From NCBI GenBank assembly GCA_038207155.1, contig JBBRAB010000023.1, forward strand, positions 8,847-72,846: a stretch of 64,000 nucleotides of DNA, given 5' to 3'. The notes beneath the pieces were generated by a model. It saw nothing but the letters and a program-made list of their open reading frames with translations, did not search any database and was not told the DNA's origin. Shown one piece after another: positions 8,073-17,622 of this stretch; the stretch's first letter is position 1; each line of letters opens with the position of its first letter. The DNA comes from FEN-1139 sp038207155. Lineage in GTDB: Bacteria > Myxococcota_A > Polyangia > Polyangiales > Polyangiaceae. The position numbers and the translations under genes are program-made.

Positions 8073-10637
8073 TTATTTTTTGGGGCGGCGTGGTGGACGT
8101 GGCGGCGGGGGCTCGGCAGTCTGCCCCTCTTCGGGCCAGGGGTGGCGCGGATAGCGGCGCATCAGTTCCTTGCGAATCGTCGGGTAATGGCGCTCCCAGA
8201 AGCCGGCGAGATCGCGCGTTACCTGCACCGCGCGGTGGTTGGGTGCCAGGAGGTGGACCGTGAGCGGGACGCGTCCGCCACAGATCGCAGGGGTCCGACT
8301 CATGCCGAAAAAGTCCTGCAAACGCGACTCGATCCACGGAGGCAGCCCGGCCTCGTAGTGGATCGGACATCCCTTGCCACCCGGCAAGGTGAGTCGGTCT
8401 GGGGTCATTTCACGCAGCAGCGATAGGGTACTCCCAGGCAGACTCGCGAGGGCCTGTTCGGCGAGCGAGGCCGCCTCAAGTCCGCGCAGATCGCTGCGCG
8501 TCGCAAGCAGTGGTCCGAGCAGCGCCAGGGCGTGGCTCGTGAGTCCGGTGGCGTCAGTCTCGAGTAAGCCTTGAGCCGCCAGCAGCGCGAGGCGCTCTTG
8601 GAGTGACGTGAGGGTGGCATCGTGCTGCCAACCGCGCGCCTCGACGATCCTCGCCAGTACCTTGGCCGTCTCCGGACCCGGGGGGGCGATCGCCCGAGAC
8701 TCATCGAGCAGGACCGAGCCGATCCGCATGCGCGACCAGCGTTCCACGCGCTCGCGCGCGTCCGACCACTCGTAGTCGTCTTCGGCCACGATGCTGTCCG
8801 GGGCGAGCTCGAACAACCAATCCGGCTTGATTTCGCTGGCGAGCCGCACGAGCGCTGCTCCGCTGCGGCCCGTTGGGCCATCTTCGATATCGAGCGCCAC
8901 CAGCCATTCGGCGTCCAGCACCACGCTCGAGCTGGCGAGCTTGGCGGCTGAGCCGCTCGTCATCACGAGCTCGGGTTCACCAAAGTTGCGTCGACGACCA
9001 ATGCGGTCGGGGAACGCTGCGAGCACGCAGTAAGCGAGCTCCTGCTCCTGCTGCGCGAGGCTCGCGGGGCAGGGCGCCGCGTTGCGCGAGAGTCGCGTGA
9101 GCTGTCGCTCCGCCTGCGCGACCACGCGGGCTGTGCGCGGATCAACCTGCAGCTGAGCAAGCCTGCGGCTGTCAAAGCGCGCCTGTTTGGCCTCATCGAG
9201 TCGTTCGACCAGCTCAAGCAGATCCGACGAGCCGCGTGCCCCAGCGGGACCCGAGGGCTGGCCGCCGCCGCGGAAGCGCGTTTCGCTGCGGAGATCCCGC
9301 TCGGACAGCAGCGCGGCTGCGCTTGCCCCCAGCGGCGCGATGCCGCGCTGCTCGGCCTCGGTCACCAACCGGGCCAGGCGTGGGTGCAGCGGAAAGCGCA
9401 ACATGCGCCGCCCGAGCGGCGTCAGCTGCAGCTGCGCGTCGATCGCTCTAAGCTGCAAGAGCAGGTTTTCCGCCGCGCGCTGGGCTTTTTCCGGTGGTGA
9501 GTCGATGAACGTCAGCTCGTCGAGCGACTGAACCCCCGCGCCCGACAGCAGCAAGCGCGCTTCGGATAGATCCATGCGGAGGAGCTCGGGCGTCTCATGC
9601 TCGGCGCGCGTCAGAAAATCGCTGCGCGTGTACAGTCGCAGGACGCGCCCCGGCGCGGTGCGGCCCGCGCGTCCGGCGCGCTGCGTGGCAGACGCCCGGC
9701 TAATCGGCGCGGTTTGCAGCCGGGAAAACCCGCTGTGCGGTGAACAGGTCGCGATGCGCGCTAGCCCCGCGTCCACCACGCCGGTCACACCAGGCACGGT
9801 CACTGAGGATTCGGCGACGTTGGTGCAGAGCACAATCTTGCGTCGTTGACTCGGCGCCAGGGCTGCCGTTTGTTGTTCGAGCGGCAGCTCTCCGTGCAGC
9901 AGGTGCAGCGCCACACCGTGCTGCGCTGCCAGCTCCTTGAGCTGCGCTTCGGCGCGCCGCAGTTCGGCGGCTCCCGGCAAAAACACCAGGAGATCGCCCT
10001 CGGGGCCATCGTTCAGCAGGCTGCGTACGGCACTCGAGACCTGTTTTTCCAGCGGTCGATCGTCGGGCTGAGCCAAGTGTTCGATCGCTAGGGGAAACAT
10101 GCGACCCTCGCTGACGAGGCGCGGCGCATTGCCGAGCCGAGCGGCGATCCGCTCGCCATCGAGCGTGGCACTGGTGACGATCAAGCGCAGATCAGGACGA
10201 ACCGTGGCCTGCGCACGCACTAGCAGCGCCAGGCAGAGATCGGTATCGAGGTGACGCTCGTGAAACTCGTCGAGCATCACGCAGCTCACTCCGGGCAGCC
10301 GCGGGTCTGCCACCAAGCGACGCAGCAGCAGCCCGCTCGTCAGAAAGCGCAGGCGCGTCTGCGGTCCGCCCACCTCCTCAAACCGCACGCTGTAGCCCAC
10401 GGTCGCTCCGAGCGCCTCGCCACGCTCGCTGGCGACCCGCTCGGCGACCAATCGCGCCGCTAGCCTGCGGGGCTCAGCCACCCAGATCTCGCCCTGGAGC
10501 TCAGGCAAGGCGAGTAGGCCGGCGGGCACGCGCGTCGTTTTTCCCGCGCCAGGCGGGGCCTCGAGCACCAGCCGACGCTCGCGCGCCAGCGTCGCCAGGA
10601 TTTCTGGCAGCAGCGGATCGATGGGCAGGGGTTGCAT
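8073..10637 (-). CDS. hrpB: ATP-dependent RNA helicase HrpB (DEAH/RHA type)
   Basis: An 854-residue helicase of the HrpB family, a DEAH-box group of poorly known role in bacteria, probably in RNA handling. Visible motifs are Walker A at residues 28-35 (PPGAGKTT), motif II at 123-126 (DEFH, the usual HrpB variant of DEAH), SAT at about 156-158, and motif VI at 319-326 (QRAGRAGR). The C-terminal third contains the HrpB-specific region, ending IRKELMRRYPRHPWPEE followed by a Pro/Arg/Lys-rich tail. The length matches family members of 810-850 residues. It is convergent with mutS (43-base gap) and divergent from the HAD phosphatase gene (36 bases between starts). Confidence 0.95.
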   Translation of the reverse strand: MQPLPIDPLLPEILATLARERRLVLEAPPGAGKTTRVPAGLLALPELQGEIWVAEPRRLAARLVAERVASERGEALGATVGYSVRFEEVGGPQTRLRFLTSGLLLRRLVADPRLPGVSCVMLDEFHERHLDTDLCLALLVRAQATVRPDLRLIVTSATLDGERIAARLGNAPRLVSEGRMFPLAIEHLAQPDDRPLEKQVSSAVRSLLNDGPEGDLLVFLPGAAELRRAEAQLKELAAQHGVALHLLHGELPLEQQTAALAPSQRRKIVLCTNVAESSVTVPGVTGVVDAGLARIATCSPHSGFSRLQTAPISRASATQRAGRAGRTAPGRVLRLYTRSDFLTRAEHETPELLRMDLSEARLLLSGAGVQSLDELTFIDSPPEKAQRAAENLLLQLRAIDAQLQLTPLGRRMLRFPLHPRLARLVTEAEQRGIAPLGASAAALLSERDLRSETRFRGGGQPSGPAGARGSSDLLELVERLDEAKQARFDSRRLAQLQVDPRTARVVAQAERQLTRLSRNAAPCPASLAQQEQELAYCVLAAFPDRIGRRRNFGEPELVMTSGSAAKLASSSVVLDAEWLVALDIEDGPTGRSGAALVRLASEIKPDWLFELAPDSIVAEDDYEWSDARERVERWSRMRIGSVLLDESRAIAPPGPETAKVLARIVEARGWQHDATLTSLQERLALLAAQGLLETDATGLTSHALALLGPLLATRSDLRGLEAASLAEQALASLPGSTLSLLREMTPDRLTLPGGKGCPIHYEAGLPPWIESRLQDFFGMSRTPAICGGRVPLTVHLLAPNHRAVQVTRDLAGFWERHYPTIRKELMRRYPRHPWPEEGQTAEPPPPRPPRRPKK

Positions 10638-10673
10638 CAGCAGGGCAGGTTGTTACACAGATTGGAGCAACCG

Positions 10674-11333
10674 ATGAGCAGTCTTCGCCTGGCCCTGTTC
10701 GACATGGATCGAACCCTACTGTCGGTGGACTCAGCCACCCTCTACGCGCGCTGGCGGCGTGAGCATGGCCGCTCGGGTTGGCTCGAGACCGCCAAGGTCG
10801 CCGGCTGGATGCTGAAATACACCTTTGGAGTGCTGGATGCGCCGCGCGTGGCGGCTAAGATCATGGGTGGATTTCGCGGGGACAGTGAGAGCGAGATGGC
10901 GGCGGACTGCGAGCTCTGGTTTCAGCGCGACGTTCTGCCCCGCATCGCAGAGCGCGGTCGGCGTCGGGTGGAGGCCTATCGCAGCGCGGGCGTCCCAATG
11001 GCGCTCATTACGTCTGCCACGCGCTACGTCGCTCAGCCTCTGGCTCGCGAGCTGGGGCTCGACGAGGTCTTGTGCACCGAACTCGCGGTCGATCAGGGCG
11101 GGCGATTCACCGGAGAGCTCGTACTACCGATTTGCTTTGGTCCGGGCAAGGTGAGTCGCGCTGAGGCGTTGGCGAATCGTCACGGCTGTTCGCTGGCAGA
11201 CGCCGTGTTCTATACCGACAGCATCACGGATCTTCCTCTGCTGTCACGAGTCGGAACTCCCATCGCGGTCAATCCCGATCTGCGACTGCGCCGCGAGGTG
11301 CGCCGGCGCGGTTGGCTCAGTGAGCGTTGGTAG
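10674..11333 (+). CDS. HAD-superfamily phosphatase, IB subfamily (SerB-like)
   Basis: 219 residues starting at ATG 10674, behind the ribosome-binding site ttggag. A start at 10632 is possible but would run into the divergent hrpB leader. Motif I is D10-M-D-R-T, with nucleophile D10 and general acid D12. A TSATRY segment supplies motif II, and D182-S-I-T-D186 is motif IV for Mg2+. The alpha-helical cap between motifs I and II fits the HAD-IB group, which includes phosphoserine phosphatases and small lipid- or sugar-phosphate phosphatases. The substrate cannot be read from the sequence. The closest relatives are usually annotated as HAD-IB family hydrolases. It could act on phosphoserine or another small phosphomonoester in the cytoplasm. 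Confidence 0.88.
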   Translation: MSSLRLALFDMDRTLLSVDSATLYARWRREHGRSGWLETAKVAGWMLKYTFGVLDAPRVAAKIMGGFRGDSESEMAADCELWFQRDVLPRIAERGRRRVEAYRSAGVPMALITSATRYVAQPLARELGLDEVLCTELAVDQGGRFTGELVLPICFGPGKVSRAEALANRHGCSLADAVFYTDSITDLPLLSRVGTPIAVNPDLRLRREVRRRGWLSERW

Positions 11334-11493
11334 GCGGGGTGAGGCGCGCGGGTTTGGCCAGTAGCTGAGCGCGATTGTTTCGTTTTAGCTTGGGGCGGCG
11401 TGACCACGAAAACAGCGGGACTGTGCCCGTGTCGTATCTTATTGCCGTTCGGGGCTTGCGTGGTAGCGCGGTGGCACAAGGTAACTAAGGTAG

Positions 11494-12714
11494 ATGAGCC
11501 ACTTTGATGATTCTCTGAAGCTGCACGCTGAAACCCGCGGCAAATGGTCGGTTGTCAGTCGTGTCCCCCTTGAGACGAAGCGGGACCTGTCTCTGGCCTA
11601 CACGCCGGGCGTCGCCCGCGTCTCGGAAGTGGTCGCGGCCGAGCCGGAGCGTGCCTATGACCTGACCTGCAAAGGCAACACTGTGGCGATCGTGTCTGAC
11701 GGCACCGCCGTGCTCGGGCTCGGTAACATTGGTCCCGAGGGCGCGTTGCCCGTGATGGAAGGCAAGGCCATCCTATTTAAGCGCTTTGCTGATATTGACG
11801 GAGTTCCGATCGTGCTTCGGCAGGACTCGCCGGAGCGCCTGATCGAGACCATCAAGGCTATCTCTCCGACCTTTGGCGGTATCAATCTCGAGGATATCGC
11901 GGCGCCCGCCTGTTTTCGCATCGAGCGCGCCTTGCAGGATCTTGGGATCCCAGTCTTTCACGACGATCAGGACGGCACCGCCGTCGTGCTCCTAGCGGCG
12001 CTTCTCAATGCCTGCCGCGTGCTCGGTCGCGCGCCAGAAGACTTGAAGGTGGTCGTCAACGGGGCAGGGGCCGCGGGGACGGCGATCGCCCGGCTGCTGC
12101 GCTGCATCGGGCACGATCCGAGCGTGTGTACTCCGGTTCGCTCGATCATCGTGTGCGATTCTCGTGGGGTGATCTCACCGTATCGAGACGACCTCAACTC
12201 CGAAAAGCACGAGATGCTGAGCTACACCAACGCCGAGCGTCGTCGTGGCAAGCTGGCGGACGTCCTCAAAGACGCCGACGTCTTCATCGGCGTGTCCAAG
12301 GGAAATCTGTTGACCGCCGAGGCGGTTTCGACCATGGCTAAGGACTCGATCGTCTTTGCGATGGCCAACCCGGTGCCGGAGATCATGCCCGACGAGGCGC
12401 GCCGCGGTGGCGCCATCATCGTGGGTACCGGACGCAGTGATTATCCGAACCAGGTCAACAATGTCCTGGCTTTCCCGGGGATTTTCAGGGGAGCTCTCGA
12501 CGCGCGCGCGCGTCGCATCACGGCGGGAATGAAGCTGGCCGCGGCCCACGCGCTCGCCAATTTTCTCGAGAAGCCGACGGTTGACCGGATTTTGCCGGAG
12601 CCCTTCGAGCCGGGTATTGCCGAGTGTGTGGCGAAGGCAGTGCACGATTGCGCCATCGCTGAAGGCGTCGTGCGCGGACGTGCGAGTGAGCCGCCGCCTG
12701 CAGACGACGAGTGA
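11494..12714 (+). CDS. NAD(P)-dependent malic enzyme (short form)
   Basis: Catalyses oxidative decarboxylation of L-malate to pyruvate and CO2, linking the TCA cycle to pyruvate. 406 residues is the length of short bacterial malic enzymes that lack the phosphotransacetylase-like domain of MaeB. Features seen: the LAYTPGVA loop with Tyr36, catalytic Lys91 (MEGKAILFKRFADIDG), metal ligands in NLEDIAAP (E133, D134) and the D157-D158 pair of HDDQDGTA, and a Rossmann loop at 190-195 (GAGAAG). The NAD versus NADP preference cannot be decided from the sequence. The ribosome-binding site is aaggta. The 160 bases upstream hold no recognisable gene. It is convergent with the glycosyltransferase gene. 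Confidence 0.94.
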   Translation: MSHFDDSLKLHAETRGKWSVVSRVPLETKRDLSLAYTPGVARVSEVVAAEPERAYDLTCKGNTVAIVSDGTAVLGLGNIGPEGALPVMEGKAILFKRFADIDGVPIVLRQDSPERLIETIKAISPTFGGINLEDIAAPACFRIERALQDLGIPVFHDDQDGTAVVLLAALLNACRVLGRAPEDLKVVVNGAGAAGTAIARLLRCIGHDPSVCTPVRSIIVCDSRGVISPYRDDLNSEKHEMLSYTNAERRRGKLADVLKDADVFIGVSKGNLLTAEAVSTMAKDSIVFAMANPVPEIMPDEARRGGAIIVGTGRSDYPNQVNNVLAFPGIFRGALDARARRITAGMKLAAAHALANFLEKPTVDRILPEPFEPGIAECVAKAVHDCAIAEGVVRGRASEPPPADDE

Positions 12715-12784
12715 CGAAGGCGTCGGGCCAGGTCAGGTACGCTGAGCGAGTGCGGGAGGGCCCACGCGACTCTCTCGCAGCCGC

Positions 12785-13495
12785 TCAGAAGAAGGGTCGG
12801 CGAATGGCCCAGGTGAGGCGAGCCAGGTTGCCGACCACGCGCGGCACGCGCGATAGCAGCTTGACCGAGGGTGGGCGCTTTTCCAGCACGCGTACCGGGA
12901 TATCCTCGATAGTCAGGTGGGCGCGCGCCGCGCGGATCACCAATTCACTGGCGAACACGTCGCGTTCAATCACGCATTGCTTGACGATGGGCAGCAGCGC
13001 CTCGCGCCGGAAGGCCTTGAGGCCGTGAGTGTCCGTGCCCTTAAAATCCAGCAGTCCGCGCAATAGCAGGGTGTAGGCCTGGCTTGCCAGGTGCCTGAGC
13101 CAGGGGCGCTCATCATTGGCTCCGGCCACGAGCTTGGAGCCGATCACGAAATCAACGCGACCGGCCTGCAGCAGCGCGATCGCGCGCTGCTGAAAGTCCA
13201 CGTCGCATAGGTCAATCTCATCGCACAGCACCCAGCAACCGCGGGCTGCCTCGATCCCCGCGCGCAGGGCTCGGCCATAGTTGGGCTCTGGGCAGCAAAG
13301 GACGCGAATGTTGTCAAAGCGTGCCGCCAACGCCTCGGCCACCGCGAGGGTTCCATCGCGCGAGCCGTTCTCGCAGAGCAGTAGCTCCCAAGACCAAGGC
13401 ACGTCCGCGAGTCGTACCCGCAGATCGGCCACCGCGGCATGCAGGAGCGCCTCTTCGTTGTAGATGGGAATGACGATCGAGCAGTCAAGCGACAT
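12785..13495 (-). CDS. Family 2 glycosyltransferase (dolichol-phosphate-mannose-synthase-like)
   Basis: 236 residues with a GT-A fold start, CSIVIPIYNEEALL, then ENGSRDGTLAVAEAL and an acidic metal-site region (LCDEIDLCDVDF) in the place of the DxD motif. The second half has the DTHGLKAFRREAL loop seen in DPM1-like GT2 enzymes. There is no membrane segment, so it is a soluble or peripheral enzyme. It is the last gene of a leftward set after polA and the FAD oxidoreductase (38-base gap). Oxidoreductases of that kind are often paired with glycosyltransferases in polysaccharide or lipid-glycan pathways, so it may add a sugar to a lipid carrier. Donor and acceptor are unknown. Confidence 0.88.
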   Translation of the reverse strand: MSLDCSIVIPIYNEEALLHAAVADLRVRLADVPWSWELLLCENGSRDGTLAVAEALAARFDNIRVLCCPEPNYGRALRAGIEAARGCWVLCDEIDLCDVDFQQRAIALLQAGRVDFVIGSKLVAGANDERPWLRHLASQAYTLLLRGLLDFKGTDTHGLKAFRREALLPIVKQCVIERDVFASELVIRAARAHLTIEDIPVRVLEKRPPSVKLLSRVPRVVGNLARLTWAIRRPFF

Positions 13496-13533
13496 GGGCG
13501 CCTCGGGGCGATGGATTAGAAAGAGGCTCGGGC

Positions 13534-14853
13534 TTAGCTGAGCGGGGACCGGGCGGCGGCTGCAAGGACTTTATCGGCTGCTTGCCTGCCAAATACCAGA
13601 GCATCTTGCATCGAGGAGTAGTTCCAGCCTCCGTAGCGCCCAGTCGAGATGACCCCATGCTCGGCGAGGTAGGCCAGGACCCGGTCGAGATTGCTCCGGC
13701 GCTGCTGGTCGTAGATCACGTAGGCGAAGGGGAGCCTGCGGAGTCGGGCGAACTCCAGCTGGGACTCCTCAAGGTAGCCGAGTTCAGAGAGGCCTCGCAG
13801 GACACCGGGCAGAACCTGGTTGAGCTCAGTGACGTCCCTGTCGGCAAGCTCGACGTAGACTGAACCGCCGCCGGGGGGAGCCATCTGACTGGAGAACGCC
13901 GAGTACGCACCCACGCGGTAAAAGGGGAAGCGCCGCTCGGGCACGTAGCACCAGTGCCAGTCTTGTCGGGGTGGGCTGCGCAGCGCGAGATCGAGGTAGC
14001 TGAGGCTGGTGCAGCGCAGCTGGCCCCCGGCCTGGCGCAAGTCATCGGGGAGCTCCACGGCGAGCGCAAGCAGTGACGGCAAGGGCAGGGAACTGAGCAA
14101 CTGCTCGTACTCGACGACCCGTCCGCCAAAATGCAGCCGACGGCGTTTCAGATCGAGCGCGTTCGGGGAGCAATTGAGTTCAAGTGAGCGCAACCCCCGC
14201 GCCAGGACGCGTGGCAGCTCGCCAATGCCGCCGGCAGGGTAGTAAAAGCGGCTGTTGTAGCCGAGCGCGGGGCGAGGCAGCCCGACGGCCCCGGCCAGCA
14301 CATCTTCGAGCTTGGGGCGTGGCACGAAGCGGTCGCACCAGTCGGTCGTGATCTCCCTCAGCGGCACCCCGAGCAGCCGCTCGTTGTACGGGAGCATGAA
14401 CTGCTCGGTGATGGCATCGCCGAAGTGCGTTCGGCAGTAGCTCTCGAAATCCGCGGTGTTCGTCGCTGGTCGTTGGCTGGCCGTGATGAAGTCGAGCAGG
14501 CAGCGGTAGGCGACCTCCGGAGGAAGGCCGCGCACGTTGGCCTGAAACGGATAGTCCGTGTAGACCCCGCTGGAAAAAATCTGACTCCTACGCTCGAGCA
14601 ACCGCGGGGGCTCGTCAAACAGTGCCAGCGTGTCGCGTTCCAGCTCGGGGTCGGAGAGGTGCAGCAGGTGTCCGGTCCGATCAAAGCCGTAGCCCGCCTC
14701 AAAGTCCGTTCGCGCCAGGCCGCCCGCTTGGGAATCGCGCTCAAATAGGCGGTAATCCACCTGCTTGGCCTGCAGGTGGCGAGCTGCGGCAAGACCGGTC
14801 AGACCGGCTCCAAGGATCGCGACGTCGCAGGCGAGGTCGGGCGAGCTTGTCAT
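13534..14853 (-). CDS. FAD-dependent oxidoreductase (protoporphyrinogen-oxidase/UDP-galactopyranose-mutase-like)
   Basis: 439 residues with an N-terminal Rossmann dinucleotide site at 15-20 (GAGLTG), the ribose-binding acid near E38, and a GGLAR loop for FAD. The middle has the LPYNERLLGVPLREI type segment found in NAD(P)-binding proteins related to protoporphyrinogen oxidase and UDP-galactopyranose mutase. The C-terminus carries the second FAD contact (GVISTGRYGGWNYSSMQDAL). The start lies 9 bases after the polA stop, so the two are likely cotranscribed, and the glycosyltransferase follows. The family context suggests a role in glycan or lipid-linked sugar chemistry, not heme synthesis. The substrate is not known. 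Confidence 0.88.
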   Translation of the reverse strand: MTSSPDLACDVAILGAGLTGLAAARHLQAKQVDYRLFERDSQAGGLARTDFEAGYGFDRTGHLLHLSDPELERDTLALFDEPPRLLERRSQIFSSGVYTDYPFQANVRGLPPEVAYRCLLDFITASQRPATNTADFESYCRTHFGDAITEQFMLPYNERLLGVPLREITTDWCDRFVPRPKLEDVLAGAVGLPRPALGYNSRFYYPAGGIGELPRVLARGLRSLELNCSPNALDLKRRRLHFGGRVVEYEQLLSSLPLPSLLALAVELPDDLRQAGGQLRCTSLSYLDLALRSPPRQDWHWCYVPERRFPFYRVGAYSAFSSQMAPPGGGSVYVELADRDVTELNQVLPGVLRGLSELGYLEESQLEFARLRRLPFAYVIYDQQRRSNLDRVLAYLAEHGVISTGRYGGWNYSSMQDALVFGRQAADKVLAAAARSPLS

Positions 14854-14862
14854 CGCGGTTGC

Positions 14863-17622
14863 TCAGTGCGCCTCGGCCCAGTTGGGTCCCTGGCCAACAT
14901 CGACGATCAGGGGCACGTCCAGGGAAAATACCGATTGCATGCGCTCTCGAATGATGGGGATGGCCTGCTCGACCTCGCCCTCGGCGACCTCGAACACGAG
15001 CTCATCGTGCACCGTCAGCACGAGGCGGGTCGACGGAGTGGGCGGCTCGCGAAACGCCAGCATGGCGAGCTTGAGCAGATCGGCGGCCGTGCCTTGGATC
15101 GGCATGTTCATCGCGATTCGCTCGGCCGCGAGTCGCAGCGCGCGGTTCGAGCTACCGATGTCCGAAAGTAGGCGGCGTCGCCCAAGCAGGCTGTGGACGG
15201 ACTCGGTCGCACGCGCGTCGGTCAGGGTTTGATTCATGAATGCGCCGACCCCCGTGTGGCGCTGGAAATAGGCTGCAATGAACTGACTCGCTTCGTCCCG
15301 CGGGATCGCCAAGCTGGCGGCAAGACCGGCTTCGCCCTGACCGTAAATGACGCCAAAATTGACGGCCTTGGCGCGTCGTCGCATGTCGCTCGTGACCTGC
15401 TCGGCGGGCACATTGAACACGGCCATGGCCGTGCGGCGGTGAACATCGTCGTTGTGATGAAAGGCGTCGAGCAGGGTGGCGTCTTGGGACAGGTGCGCCA
15501 GAACGCGGAGTTCGATCTGGGAGTAGTCGGCGCTCACCAGCACGCAGCCAGGCGGGGCCACGAAGGCACGTCGAATGGAGCGACCGAGCTCGCTCCGGAT
15601 CGGAATGTTCTGAAGGTTGGGTTCGGTGGAGCTGATTCGACCTGTGGCAGCCACCACCTGATCCCAGGAGCCATGCAGGCGGTGGGTCTCGGGATCGAGC
15701 AGCTTCGGCAGCGTCTCGACATAGGTGTTCTGAAGCTTGACGAGCTGTCGATGGTCGAGCACGAGGCGGGGCAGGGCGTGATGCTCGAGCAGCGTCTCAA
15801 GGCTTGCGGCGTCGGTTGATCTCGCGGTCTTGGTGCGTTTGGCGGGCTTGAGACCGAGCTCATCGTACAGCAACGTTTCGAGCTGTCGCGGCGCATTGAG
15901 GTTCACCGGGTGACCGATCAGCGCCTCGGCCTCCGCCTCCAGTCGAGCGATCTCGCTGCGGAGTTGAACTGAGAGCTCGCTCAGCACCTGGGGCTGCAGC
16001 GCGACCCCGTCGCGTTGCATGCGCGCGAGCAGCAGCGCCAGCGGCAGCTCGACGTCGTCGTGGAGCGAGCTGAGACGTTCCGCGGCGAGGCGTTCCTCCA
16101 GGACCGGACAGAGCTGCCAGATCCGCAGCGCTTCGCGTCCGAGTCGGCTCATGCGTTCGCGCGCGCTGGGGACAGGCGCCTTGCGACCCTTGGCCGGAGG
16201 CGCTTCTAGCGGCGAGCCGAGCAGGCGTGCTGCCAGGGCGTCGAGCTCGTGGGAGGCTTCTGGATCGAGCAAGTAGCTCGCCAGCTCGCTGTCGAGCCGA
16301 AGCGGCCAGGGCTCGATGCCGACTTGGAGCCAGCCGAGCGCGAGTTGTTTGGCGCCATGGCACCAAAGCTTCGGGCGAGTCGCAAAATCCGTCGCAAGGC
16401 ACTTCAGCACCGGAGCGAGCGGAATCGCCTTCGGACCGTCAAGCGTCGTAGGCGCCAACGCGACGATCACGGAGTCGCTCTCATTGGCGGCCAGCGCGAG
16501 CGCGACCCAGGGCGCGCGCGGTTGCTGCTGGGATTCGCGCAGTAGACGCAGCGCCAAGGGCTGGCCGATATGCTGAGCGAGCCAGGCCTCAAGCTGCGGC
16601 AGCGCTTCCATGAAAACCGGCTCAGGCAGGGAGGAAAACGTTGTCGCGCTGCCCGGCCTCGGGGTTGCAAGCGCGCGAGTGGCGCTTGTCGTAATCCCCG
16701 GGTTGGTGCTCGCTTGCGGGGTCGTTAGTTCCGCGCTCGACGGATCTTCCCCGAGCGCAGCGAGCATGCGACCAAAGCCGAGCTCGCGATACAGCTCGCG
16801 TAGCTTCGGGAGATCGCGTCCGGTAAAATGCGCCCCTGCAACATCGACAACGTCATCGCAGTCATGCGCGAGTGCCACGAGTCGGTAGCTCAGCCGAGCC
16901 CGCTCCGCGTGCTCTTCGAGTGTCTCACGCAGCTTTTTGCGCTCAATCTCGGCGGTATGGGTGAGCACCCCTTCGAGGGTCTCGAAGCGTCGCAGCAGCT
17001 CAGCGGCGGTCTTCGGACCCACGCTTGGTACCCCTGGGATGTTGTCGCTGGAGTCTCCCGTGAGCGCCAGAAAATCGTGGAGCTGGTCGACACGCACCCC
17101 GAATTTTTCCTCCACCTCGGGGGGCCCGAAGACGCGATCGCGCATGGTGTCCCAAAGGCGCACGTCGGGACCGACCAGCTGCATGAGGTCCTTGTCCCCG
17201 CTGATCACCAGCACGCGCAGTCCCTGGGCGCGCGCTTGAGTGACGGCCGTCGCGATCAAGTCGTCAGCCTCCCATCCCGGCTTTTGCCAGACATGCGGCG
17301 TGAACGCGCGCACGACCTCGCTGGCCCGACGCAGCTGAATCAACAGATCCTCGGGCGGCTCAGGACGGTTGGCTTTGTACGCGGGATAGATCTCCGAGCG
17401 AAAAGTCTGACGACCGGCGTCCAGGGCAATCGCAAAGCGCCGCGGGCGAACGCGCGTCATCAACCGCTCAAGGATCGCGACGGTGCCGTAGACGGCGTGA
17501 GTGGGCTCCCCCGACGGACTGCTCAGCGGTGTCATGGCGTGATATGCCCGGAACAGCTGAGCGCTGAGGTCCACCAGCACGAGGACATCGTCGGCATCCG
17601 GTTCAAAGAGCGGCGTCGCCAT
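14863..17622 (-). CDS. polA: DNA polymerase I, proofreading site degenerate
   Basis: 919 residues with the full Pol I layout. The 5'-3' exonuclease domain (about 10-290) has VLVDLSAQLFRAYHAM, WEADDLIATAV and ISGDKDLMQLV. A middle 3'-5' exonuclease-like domain follows, then a polymerase domain with motif A near 695 (DYSQIELRVLAH), motif B near 750 (RRAKAVNFGVIYGQG) and motif C near 870 (LTVHDELVFEV). In the middle domain the metal-binding acids are absent: the DxE strand reads WVALALAANE and the ExoII segment reads CHGAKQLALGW without the Asp. Proofreading is therefore probably lost, as in Thermus and Bacillus Pol I. It repairs gaps and removes RNA primers. Confidence 0.97.
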   Translation of the reverse strand: MATPLFEPDADDVLVLVDLSAQLFRAYHAMTPLSSPSGEPTHAVYGTVAILERLMTRVRPRRFAIALDAGRQTFRSEIYPAYKANRPEPPEDLLIQLRRASEVVRAFTPHVWQKPGWEADDLIATAVTQARAQGLRVLVISGDKDLMQLVGPDVRLWDTMRDRVFGPPEVEEKFGVRVDQLHDFLALTGDSSDNIPGVPSVGPKTAAELLRRFETLEGVLTHTAEIERKKLRETLEEHAERARLSYRLVALAHDCDDVVDVAGAHFTGRDLPKLRELYRELGFGRMLAALGEDPSSAELTTPQASTNPGITTSATRALATPRPGSATTFSSLPEPVFMEALPQLEAWLAQHIGQPLALRLLRESQQQPRAPWVALALAANESDSVIVALAPTTLDGPKAIPLAPVLKCLATDFATRPKLWCHGAKQLALGWLQVGIEPWPLRLDSELASYLLDPEASHELDALAARLLGSPLEAPPAKGRKAPVPSARERMSRLGREALRIWQLCPVLEERLAAERLSSLHDDVELPLALLLARMQRDGVALQPQVLSELSVQLRSEIARLEAEAEALIGHPVNLNAPRQLETLLYDELGLKPAKRTKTARSTDAASLETLLEHHALPRLVLDHRQLVKLQNTYVETLPKLLDPETHRLHGSWDQVVAATGRISSTEPNLQNIPIRSELGRSIRRAFVAPPGCVLVSADYSQIELRVLAHLSQDATLLDAFHHNDDVHRRTAMAVFNVPAEQVTSDMRRRAKAVNFGVIYGQGEAGLAASLAIPRDEASQFIAAYFQRHTGVGAFMNQTLTDARATESVHSLLGRRRLLSDIGSSNRALRLAAERIAMNMPIQGTAADLLKLAMLAFREPPTPSTRLVLTVHDELVFEVAEGEVEQAIPIIRERMQSVFSLDVPLIVDVGQGPNWAEAH

